Source: Streptomyces tuirus (GTDB lineage: Bacteria > Actinomycetota > Actinomycetes > Streptomycetales > Streptomycetaceae). From it: a stretch of 64,000 bases of DNA. Location of the stretch: assembly GCA_018195615.1 (NCBI GenBank), contig JAGTPG010000002.1, positions 372,001 to 436,000 of the forward strand, given 5' to 3'. The notes under the pieces were generated by a model. The model was not told the origin of the DNA. It did not search any database and worked only from the letters and a program-made list of their open reading frames with translations. The position numbers and the translations under genes were made by a program. Positions 8,862-16,393 of this stretch are shown in pieces (the first letter of the stretch is position 1; the number at the start of each line of letters is the position of its first letter).

Positions 8862-9779
8862 ATGTCAGCCGTGACTTTCGTGGGAGAGGTAATGGAGACC
8901 GCCGTGATCCGGTCGAAGGCACAGGTCGTCGAGAAGAACACCGAGGCCGGCACGGGTGACGGGGCACTGCCCGGAGTCGTGGACCCCCGGTCCGTGGCCC
9001 CGCGGGACGCCAGGGAGCTGTCCCGCCAGTTCTTCCAGCGCCTGACGGAACTCGAAGAGGGCACGCACGAGTACCAGTACGCGCGCAACACCCTGATTGA
9101 GATGAACATGTCGCTCGTACGGTTCGCGGCCGGGCGGTTCCGGGGCCGCGGCGACGACATGGAGGACATCGTCCAGACCGGCATGATCGGCCTGATCAAG
9201 GCGATCGACCGGTTCGAGCTGTCGCGCGAGGTCGAGTTCACCTCCTTCGCGCTGCCGTACATCGTCGGGGAGATCAAGCGGTTCTTCCGGGACACGACGT
9301 GGGCGGTGCACGTGCCGCGGCGACTCCAGGAGCTGCGCGTGGAGCTGGCCAAGGCCCGTGAGGAGCTCGCCAGCCGGCTGGACCGCGAGCCGACGGTCGC
9401 CGAACTGGCCACCTTGATGAACATCTCCGAGAAGGAGGTCGTCGAGGGGCAGATCGCCTCGAACGGGTACAACTCGTCGTCACTGGACGCCGCCCTCACC
9501 GGTGACGGGCCGGAGGGCGGCGAGGCGGTCCTGGCCGACTTCATCGGCGTGGAGGAGGACGGGCTGCGGCTCGTCGAGGACTTCCACTCCCTCGCCCCGC
9601 TGATGTCCGAGCTCAGCGAGCGCGACCGGCAGATCATCCACATGCGGTTCGTGGAGGAGGCCACCCAGGCGGAGATCGGCGAGCGGCTCGGCTGCTCCCA
9701 GATGCACGTGTCCCGCCTGATCAAGCGGATCATCACACGGCTGCGCGAGGGCATGCTGGGCGAGCTGGGCTGCGCCTGA
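8862..9779 (+). CDS. RNA polymerase sigma factor, SigB/SigF/SigG-type (group 3)
   Basis: A 305-residue stress or differentiation sigma factor. Region 2 reads YARNTLIEMNMSLVRFAAGRF...DMEDIVQTGMIGLIKAIDRFE with the FTSFALPYIVGEIKRFFRD helix. Region 3 follows with VPRRLQELRVEL, and region 4 ends with SERDRQIIHMRFVEEATQAEIGERLGCSQMHVSRLIKRI. Streptomyces has about nine such SigB-like factors and I cannot name which one this is. The start at 8862 has GGAAGGA about nine bases upstream. The next gene, on the opposite strand, encodes an anti-sigma-type ATPase, a plausible partner. Confidence 0.93.
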   Translation: MSAVTFVGEVMETAVIRSKAQVVEKNTEAGTGDGALPGVVDPRSVAPRDARELSRQFFQRLTELEEGTHEYQYARNTLIEMNMSLVRFAAGRFRGRGDDMEDIVQTGMIGLIKAIDRFELSREVEFTSFALPYIVGEIKRFFRDTTWAVHVPRRLQELRVELAKAREELASRLDREPTVAELATLMNISEKEVVEGQIASNGYNSSSLDAALTGDGPEGGEAVLADFIGVEEDGLRLVEDFHSLAPLMSELSERDRQIIHMRFVEEATQAEIGERLGCSQMHVSRLIKRIITRLREGMLGELGCA

Positions 9780-9913
9780 CGCGGCAGGCGGAGAGGGACC
9801 AGCGGGTGCCGTGCCTCATGCGGGACGGGAGGGGGACGGCACTCGCGACTGTGTCCCCTTCAGCCGCATCGGATGCCGAACCACCTTCGGACGGCCCTGC
9901 CACTCACCACGAC

Positions 9914-10375
9914 TCACCCGGTTCCGCCGATGAGCGGCAGCACGGCGCGGACCCGCTTGCCCACCGGCACCCGTTCCACGCTGACCTGCTCCGCGAGCGC
10001 GTGGACGATCTCCAGACCGTGCCGCCCGACGCGCTCGGGGTTGCGGGGGAAGATGCGGGGCAGCGCGGAGCTGCTGTCGTAGACCGACACCGTCACGGAG
10101 GTGTCCGTGCCGACGAGCTCCAGGATGTACGGCCCGTTGCTGTGCCGGTCCGCGTTGGTGACCAGCTCGCTCACCACGAGTTGCACCGCGCCGTCGGCCC
10201 GGTCGTCGATGTCCGCGCACCACTCGGTCCTGAGCTGGTCGAGAAAGAGCGCGGCGAAGGAACGCGCCTCGGCGATGCATCCCTGCTCGCCGGTGTAGTG
10301 TGCCGCCCGCCTCAGCGGTTCCACGGGCACGTCGAAACCAGTCGGTATCACTGCCCCGTCCAGGTGGTCGATCAT
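9914..10375 (-). CDS. ATP-binding protein, anti-sigma-factor / histidine-kinase-like ATPase (RsbW type)
   Basis: A 153-residue GHKL-type ATPase without phosphoacceptor domain. The N box is QLVVSELVTNADRHSNG, and the G1/G2 parts are VYDSSSALPRIFPRNPERVGRHGLEIVHALAEQV. Proteins of this size in Streptomyces are usually anti-sigma factors or anti-anti-sigma kinases of the RsbW type. Convergence with the sigma gene, 134 bp apart, suggests but does not prove a functional pair. Confidence 0.88.
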   Translation of the reverse strand: MIDHLDGAVIPTGFDVPVEPLRRAAHYTGEQGCIAEARSFAALFLDQLRTEWCADIDDRADGAVQLVVSELVTNADRHSNGPYILELVGTDTSVTVSVYDSSSALPRIFPRNPERVGRHGLEIVHALAEQVSVERVPVGKRVRAVLPLIGGTG

Positions 10376-10562
10376 TCGTTTCTCTCTGGGAAGCCGGACT
10401 GGCCGGACGCTCTGCACCAGTGCTCGTACCCCGAGCCGGGCTTCGCAGTCCTGACAGGTCTTCGGCCCGTCCCGTGCCCAGGGCATTGTCCCCGTGCACG
10501 GGGCACTCGTAAGCAATCGGGACCGGTCGAGGGCGGCCGGTCCGGACCGCCGGAGGTGCGCG

Positions 10563-10703
10563 GTGGCCTGGTGGATATGGCTGGTCGTGGTGATCGCGGC
10601 GGTCGCCGCCGTCGCCATGGTGACGCTCGCCGTGCAGGCCGGACGACGGTCCGGCACGGTCATCGCGGTACGGCGCCGGCGCGGCGGAAAGGGCGCGCGA
10701 TGA
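10563..10703 (+). CDS. Small single-pass membrane protein (46 residues)
   Basis: Begins at GTG 10563 after CCGGAGGTGCG and encodes a helix WIWLVVVIAAVAAVAMVTLAVQA followed by a strongly basic tail (RRSGTVIAVRRRRGGKGAR). Its stop codon overlaps the ATG of the downstream PRC-barrel gene (ATGA), which suggests translational coupling. I do not recognise a family. The layout suggests a membrane anchor or adaptor for the two PRC-barrel proteins. Confidence 0.6.
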   Translation: MAWWIWLVVVIAAVAAVAMVTLAVQAGRRSGTVIAVRRRRGGKGAR

Positions 10704-11284
10704 ACGAGCTGATGGCGGCACGGAGCCTGACGACCCTGCCCGTGGTCACCCTGAGCGGCGAGGCCGTGGCGCAGATCAAGGACACCGTCTTCGATGCCGA
10801 GGCCGGGCGCATCACCGGGTTCACGCTCAGCGGCCGCGGACTGCTGTCGGGCCCGCTGAAGCAGAGCCTGCCCTGGACGGCGGTGCACTCGCTGGGCCAT
10901 GACGCGGTCATGATCGTCGATGCCGGTGTCCTGGCGGACACGCCCGTCGTGGTGGCACGGCGCGAGGCCCAGCAGGGACGGGTGCTGCACGCGCGGGTGC
11001 TGACCGACGAGGGCGCCCAGGTCGGCACGGTGCTCGACGTGGTCGTCGAGGGCGGCACCAGCGGCCGGGTCGTCGGCTTCCGGATCGCCGCGGGCAAGGC
11101 CCTGGTGCAGGGTTCCAGGCGCCGTCGGCACCGGGTGTACGTACCGCGCGGCGAGACGCTCGCGGTGTCCGGCCGGGCCCTGGTCATCCCGGCGGACGCC
11201 ACCCGCTACGTCGCCGACGACCTGCCGTCCTTCGCCGCCCGGGTCGGCGCCTTCCGCGACGGACGGGAGGGGACACCGCCATGA
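10700..11284 (+). CDS. PRC-barrel domain protein, two modules
   Basis: A 194-residue protein with two PRC-barrel-like modules. The first spans about residues 5-80, with LPVVTLSGEAVAQIKDTVFDAEAGRITGF and the downstream LSGPLKQSLPWTAVHSLG. The second spans about 95-165, with ARVLTDEGAQVGTVLDVVVEG...VVGFRIAAG. PRC barrels occur in photosynthetic reaction-centre H subunit, RimM and stress proteins and usually mediate protein contacts. Start and stop overlap both neighbours, so the three genes form one unit. Confidence 0.85.
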   Translation: MNELMAARSLTTLPVVTLSGEAVAQIKDTVFDAEAGRITGFTLSGRGLLSGPLKQSLPWTAVHSLGHDAVMIVDAGVLADTPVVVARREAQQGRVLHARVLTDEGAQVGTVLDVVVEGGTSGRVVGFRIAAGKALVQGSRRRRHRVYVPRGETLAVSGRALVIPADATRYVADDLPSFAARVGAFRDGREGTPP

Positions 11285-11697
11285 TGCTCTTCTCGCAGGC
11301 GCGGGGCCTGCCGGTCCTGACGCTGGCCGAGGCGGACGAGATCGGCGTCGTGAGGTCGCTGACGGTCGACGCCCCGTCCGGTGTGGTCACCCATGTCCGG
11401 GTGCGCGGGAGGCACGCCCGCAAGGAGACGGTGCTGGCGTGGGGTGCCCTGCACGCCATCGGACCGGACGCCGTGCTCGTCCGGTCTGCCGCGGCCCCGG
11501 CCGAGGTGCCGTCCCACCACGAGCTCCCGGGCCTCAGGATCCTCACCGAGACGGGCGACCAGATCGGCACGGTCCAGGACGTCGTCTTCGAGCCGGAGAC
11601 CAGCCGCATCGAGGCGGTCCGCACCGTCCAGGGCGATGTGCCGGCCGATCGTCTGCTCGGGCTCGGCGACTACGCCCTGGTGGTCCGCGCCGGCTGA
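11281..11697 (+). CDS. PRC-barrel domain protein
   Basis: A 138-residue partner of the previous gene, overlapping it by four bases (ATGA). Two short PRC-like modules are visible, LPVLTLAEADEIGVVRSLTVDAPSGVVTHVRV and LRILTETGDQIGTVQDVVFEPETSRIEAV. Function unknown; it ends almost directly against the convergent DUF6777 gene. Confidence 0.85.
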   Translation: MMLFSQARGLPVLTLAEADEIGVVRSLTVDAPSGVVTHVRVRGRHARKETVLAWGALHAIGPDAVLVRSAAAPAEVPSHHELPGLRILTETGDQIGTVQDVVFEPETSRIEAVRTVQGDVPADRLLGLGDYALVVRAG

Positions 11698-11698
11698 G

Positions 11699-12876
11699 TC
11701 AGGAGGCCGGGGCCTGGTCCGACGTGGTGCCCCCGGTGTCGGTCCCGGTATCGCTCCCGGTGCCGTTCCCGGTGTCGTCCCCGGGCGGGGGCGGCGAGTC
11801 CTCGGAAGGCGGCGTCTCGTCCGCGGGCGGCTCCGACGTCGTCTCCGTTTCGTCCGTTTCGGAGGTCGGCGGTTCGCTCGTACCCGGTCGCGACGTGGTC
11901 GAGTCGGTCGGCGACGTCGGCGTGGTGGTGGTCACCGGCGGGGACGACTTGTCCGGCGGCTCGGTCCTGCGGTCGTTCTTGCCGGTGTCGCCCTTGTCGC
12001 GCTCGAACCACTCGCCGTCGGGCTCGCACATGACGAAGACATCGATCGGCTCCGCCGCGGGCGTGACTCTGACGATGCCCGACGACGTGTACCCCGGCCA
12101 CTTGTCGCCGGTCGTCTTCGCCGCGCTCTTCTGGGGAACCGGCGGGCTCAGCGGGTTGCCGCACGCGCAGCGCGCCCGGGGCACCCCGCGGTCGTCGACG
12201 AGCACGGCCGTGCCGGCCTGGAGGACGGCCTGGTAACTGGTGGCGCGGCCGTCCTTGTAGCCGTGGTTGGTCACCCAGGTGTCCATACGCAGCTGCACGG
12301 GGGTGAGGGAGCGCAGGTAGGCGGGAACGTCGGACGGGTCGATGCGCTGGACCGAGGCGAAGGCGCGCTGTTTGTCCGGGGCCCCCTTGAAGAACGTGAT
12401 CTGCTTCTCCACGTCGCAGCTGGCGACGTTGCGGGTGCCGCCGTACAGACCGGGCGTTCCGCCCTCCATGCCCCGGACGGCGTTCTGCGGCGCCGATCCG
12501 GTGGGCGAGGGCGTGACCGGTGGTGGGGAGCTCTCCTTGGCCGTCGACTCGGTGAACGGGTCCGGGCCGGTGTCGGCCGCGGGCTGCAGGAACACCTCGC
12601 CGTCGGAGGTGCTGGTGGCGCCGTCGGACGCGCCGGTGCCGCCGTCCGGCCGGGTGAACACCACAGCCAGCACCACGGCGGCCACGACGGCGGCGGCGAT
12701 CAGCGCGACGCGGGGCACGGATCCCCACCAAGGGCGGCGGGGCCCGGGCTCCGGGCCGCCACCGGTCGGCGGCTCGGAGGGCGGTCCGCCGCCCCCGACG
12801 GCGGCTGGGAGGGGCCCGACAGCGGGCCCGAGGGAGGCCCTGAGGGGCGGCCGGACGACGGCGGTTCGACGCTCAC
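11699..12876 (-). CDS. DUF6777-type single-pass membrane protein (apparent N-terminal frameshift)
   Basis: An approximately 392-residue protein. The N-terminal 50 residues are Gly/Pro/Ser-rich and cytoplasmic; a transmembrane helix (VALIAAAVVAAVVLAVVF) follows. The external domain carries the DUF6777 pattern, including GLYGGTRNVASCDVEKQ and RARCACGNPLSPPV, and ends in a Thr/Ser/Pro/Asp-rich tail of about 100 residues. I place the start at GTG 12876 (VSVEPPSSGRP) because that reading fits relatives. This needs one base restored in the C run near 12791-12796. Its location beside a Ser/Thr kinase is typical. Confidence 0.75.
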
Positions 12877-13069
12877 GAGCTCTTCTTCCCACGTGGTTCT
12901 CTGCGGCCTTCACACCGGTCAGGCGTTTGGTCCTGATTCGTTTAGTCCTGATTCATACCGCTTCTTCCACTACGAGTTCATTGTGTGCTCCAGTCCCATA
13001 CGCCCCGCAAGCCGACGCGGACGGACCTCCCGGCGGGCGCCCGGCACGGGTGCTGCTTAGCGTGGCAGC

Positions 13070-14368
13070 GTGAGTTCGCGCACCCCCTTCGGCCAGGCTC
13101 GTACCTCCGACGCCCGGGCTGTCGTCCGCCACGGCTGGGCGCACGCCCTCGTCACGGTGCTCGGCGGGCTGCTCGCCATGGCTGCGGTGGCCGCTCTGGG
13201 CCTGTGGGCGGCCGGGGCCGCGGATCTCCCGGACGGCGCTTTCGGGCCGGTCGTCGCGGCGACGACGGTCACGGCCGTCGGGGGCACCGTGGAGCTGTCC
13301 GGGAGCGCCGGCGATCTGGCCGGCACGCAGGCGGGTCTGACCGTGATCCCGCTGTCCGTCACGCTGACCGGCGCGCTGGTGATCGCCTGGGGTTTCCTGC
13401 GGCCGCTCAGGCACCGCGCGGTCGCCGGTGCCGCGGAGCTGGCCGGCTGGGCCGGCAGGATCGCGGTCCTGTGGCTGCTCGCGCTGATCGCCCTGACGCT
13501 CGCCGCCCGCCACACGTTCGACATCTCCCTCGGCGACGAGGAGCTGGGCGAACTCGGTGACCTGTTCGGCGCCTCGCCGAGGATCGGGTTCACCGCCGAT
13601 GTTCCGCTGTCCGTCTTCGTCGGCGTGGTGTGGCTGGCCGGTGTACTGGTGCTGACCCTGCTGGTGTCGCGCGGGGCGCCGTTGCCGGCCGGGCTGCTGC
13701 GCTTCCAGACGTCGGTGCGGCCTGCCGCGTACGCGATGGTGGCGCTGCTGTTGGCCTGCGTCGTCATCGGCGTGGTCATCGCCTTGGTCGTCGCGGCGAC
13801 CAAGGGGCACGCCAGGGAGACGTTCGCGGTGATTCTGCTCGGCATCCCCAACCTGGTGTGGATGGCGCTGACGATCGGTCTGGGCGCCACCTGGAACGGC
13901 AGGGTGGAGGGGCCGTTCGGACTGCCCATGCCGCACGTGCTCGACGAAGTGCTGCGCACCCCGGACATCTCCGAGCTGAACCTGCGGACGCTCTCCGAGC
14001 ACGACGGCAGGGTGTGGTGGCTGCTGGTCGTGGACGTGGTGCTGCTCGTCGCCGCCGCGTTCGTGATGGCGGCCCGGTCACCGGCACGGATCCGGGCCTG
14101 GCAGCACGCCGTCCACATGGCGGTCGCCCTCGTGCTCACCGTGTTCATGATCTGCCTGGTCGGGCGCATCTCCGCGCACTACGGCCTGTCCGTGCTCGGA
14201 CTCGGCGACCTGGGCGGGGGTCTGGCGGGCGAGCTGTTCCTCAGACCCCAGCTGTGGGGCGCGGTCGGCCTGGCGGTCCCGTGGGGGCTGGTGACCGGGT
14301 TCGCCGGGGCGCTGCTGGCGCGGCGCATCGGGCGGCGGGGCGAGGTGCGGGCCGAGAGGGAGAGCTGA
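13070..14368 (+). CDS. Streptophobe-family polytopic membrane protein
   Basis: A 432-residue integral membrane protein with about nine or ten hydrophobic segments, among them HALVTVLGGLLAMAAVAAL, VTLTGALVIAWGFL and LLVVDVVLLVAAAFVMAA. The extracytoplasmic loop VEGPFGLPMPHVLDEVLRTPDISELNL matches the group named streptophobe, found almost only in Streptomyces. Function is unknown. Start GTG at 13070. It converges on the Ser/Thr kinase gene with 34 bp between stops, a neighbourhood often kept in this genus. Confidence 0.85.
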   Translation: MSSRTPFGQARTSDARAVVRHGWAHALVTVLGGLLAMAAVAALGLWAAGAADLPDGAFGPVVAATTVTAVGGTVELSGSAGDLAGTQAGLTVIPLSVTLTGALVIAWGFLRPLRHRAVAGAAELAGWAGRIAVLWLLALIALTLAARHTFDISLGDEELGELGDLFGASPRIGFTADVPLSVFVGVVWLAGVLVLTLLVSRGAPLPAGLLRFQTSVRPAAYAMVALLLACVVIGVVIALVVAATKGHARETFAVILLGIPNLVWMALTIGLGATWNGRVEGPFGLPMPHVLDEVLRTPDISELNLRTLSEHDGRVWWLLVVDVVLLVAAAFVMAARSPARIRAWQHAVHMAVALVLTVFMICLVGRISAHYGLSVLGLGDLGGGLAGELFLRPQLWGAVGLAVPWGLVTGFAGALLARRIGRRGEVRAERES

Positions 14369-14402
14369 CACCGGGCACACCGACGGTCCTGTGACGGCCG
14401 CT

Positions 14403-15388
14403 CTACCTCCGCTCCACGAAGACCGGTTCGGCCCAGCGCGGGGGCGGCTTCGGCCGTTCCTCCCCGGCCGCCGGGACACCCGGGTCGGGCTGCGTTCGGC
14501 GCTGGGCAGGCGGCCGGCCGTCGCGGCGCGCAGGGCGGCGACGAAGTCGAGACAGGACGGGTAGCGGTCGTCGGGGGTCTTGGCGAGGGCCTTGGCGAAG
14601 ACCGGGTCGGCCTGCGGGTCGAGGTCGGGCCGGGCCTCGGTCAGCGGCGGCGGGTCGTCGTACTGGTGGGCCCAGAGCAGGGCCATGTCGTCGTCCCGGC
14701 GGAACGGCGGATGGCCGGCCAGGATCTCGTAGACGACGCAGGCGAAGCCGTACACGTCGCAGCGGGCGTCGACCGGGCGGCCCGAGATCTGCTCCGGGGC
14801 GACGTAGTCGAGCGTGCCGACGAACTGGCCGACCGTGGTGAAGCCGGTCAGCGACAGCGATTTCTTCGTCAGGCCGAAGTCGGTGAGGTAGACGTGCTCG
14901 GGGTGGTCGCTGTCGGTGCCGCGGGAGACAAGGATGTTGCCGGGCTTGACGTCCCGGTGCACCAGCCCGTGCTCGTGGGCCGCGTCGAGCGCGGAGGCGA
15001 CCTGGGCGGCGACGCGCAGGGCGGTCGCGGGCGGCAAGGGTCCTTCCCGGTCCAGGAGATGACGCAGGTCGCTCCCTGCGACGAACCGCATGGCGATGTA
15101 CAGCACGCCGTCCGTCTCGCCGGCCTCGAAGACCGGCACGATGTGCGGGTGGTCGATCGCGGCGGCGGCCCTGGACTCGTGGGTGAAACGGCGCCGGAAG
15201 GTGTCGTTGCGGGCGAGCTCCGGGGCGAGCAGCTTGAGGGCGACGGTGCGTTCCAGACGCAGGTCGCGGGCCCGGTAGACGACGGCCATGCCGCCGCGTC
15301 CGATCTCCTGCTCGATCCGGTACCCGGCGATCTGCTGGCCGATCAGCTCGGACGGCCGCCCCGAGAACAGGCTCGTCTCGCGGCTCAA
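14403..15388 (-). CDS. Serine/threonine protein kinase, Hanks type (apparent C-terminal frameshift)
   Basis: About 328 residues, soluble. Visible kinase elements are the Gly loop IGRGGMAVVYRARD, VALKLLAPEL (ATP Lys), HRDVKPGNIL catalytic loop, LTDFGLTKK, a Thr-rich activation loop SLTGFTTVGQFVGTLDYVAPEQ, and DVYGFACVVYEIL. The domain ends near residue 275. One base is missing around 14500-14515, after which the next frame ends in RPKPPPRWAEPVFVERR just before the streptophobe stop; I take that as the true C-terminus. Translation starts at a TTG overlapping the previous stop (TTGA), so it is coupled to the motif-repeat protein and the FHA transporter. No transmembrane helix is present. Confidence 0.88.
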
Positions 15389-16385
15389 CGGGCGTCACCC
15401 TCGGGCGACACCACCCGCGTCGGCTCGGACTCCACGCCCTGAGGGGGCGGCGCCTCTGCGGGGCTGTCCGTTTCCTCGGCCTCTTCGGGAGACACGACAC
15501 GCGTGGGCGGCGCCTCTGCTGGACGAGCGGCTTCCGCGACCTCGCCGGGAGAGACCAGGCGCGTGGGCTCGGGGCGTCGGAAGACACGACCCGCGTGGGC
15601 TCGGGCGCCTCGGGCGGCACAGCTCGCGTCGGCCCCGGCGCCTCGGGCGACACCACCCGCGTCGGCTCGGGCGGTACGACCGGCGTGGGCGGCGCCTCGG
15701 TCGGACGAGCGGCCTCCTCAGGGCGGGGCTGCTCCTCAGCCCGGGGTTTCTCCTCTGCCCGGGGCGTCTCCTCGGCCCATGGCGGCTCCTCAGCCCGCGC
15801 CGGCTCCCCAGCCCGAGGCGGCTCCTCCGCGGCTTCCGCAGGCACCACCCGCGTGGGGGCACGCGCCGGAGCCCGGCCCGGGCTGGACGCCGAGGCGTCG
15901 GCACGGGGGGTCTCGTCCGTCGCGTACGTGGTCGTCCCGGTGCCCTCCGCGTACACCCAGTGCCCGTGCGCGGCGTCGTAGAGCCACACGGACTCGCCGT
16001 CGACGACGACACCGATCCGCAGCCCGTGCGTCCGGGCGTGGAAGGACTCCCGGTCGAGGCCGTTCGCGAGATCCTCCACCGCCGACCGGTAGCGCGCCAG
16101 GGCCTCCTGCGCGCGTCCCAGCAGCGGACGCGGATCGGCACTGCGGGTGAGCGGGCCGTCCGCGGAGGGCGGGTCCTGCGGCACGGCGACCAGGCGACGG
16201 CCGTCGACCCAGGCCGACCAGCCGTTGAAGCACAGCACATGGCCCCAGTCGCCCTGCCGTTCGAGGAGCTGTACCGGCAGCAGGGGGTCGAGGTCCACGG
16301 TGGGCCGGGCCGGGTCGGGGGCCTCCCAGGCCGGCATCCCGTGCTGTGGGACGACGTGGGTGGGCCGGAAGCCGGGTGTCGTCAC
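15385..16385 (-). CDS. SH3-like protein with repeated PTRVV motifs, probable phosphothreonine scaffold (apparent frameshift)
   Basis: About 333 residues. Residues 25-75 resemble an SH3-type fold (LPVQLLERQGDWGHVLCFNGWSAWVDG). Residues 90-165 form a conserved domain with ARTHGLRIGVVVDGESVWLYD and HWVYAEGTG. The rest is disordered Pro/Glu/Ala with seven copies of PTR[VAL]V (such as EPTRVVSPEAP), plus PTHVV at residue 8 and PTPVV. The frame shifts in a C run near 15571 and resumes with the same repeat. GTG start at 16385. It sits between the FHA transporter gene and the kinase gene. Each repeat has Thr with Val at +3, the pattern FHA domains favour when the Thr is phosphorylated; this role is inference. 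Confidence 0.75.
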
Positions 16386-16393
16386 AGGCGCCC

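Noticed and set aside
9798..9850. Possible terminator after the sigma factor gene (GTGCCGT...ACGGCAC)
   Set aside because: The arms are only 7 bp with a loop of about 25 bases, too weak to call.
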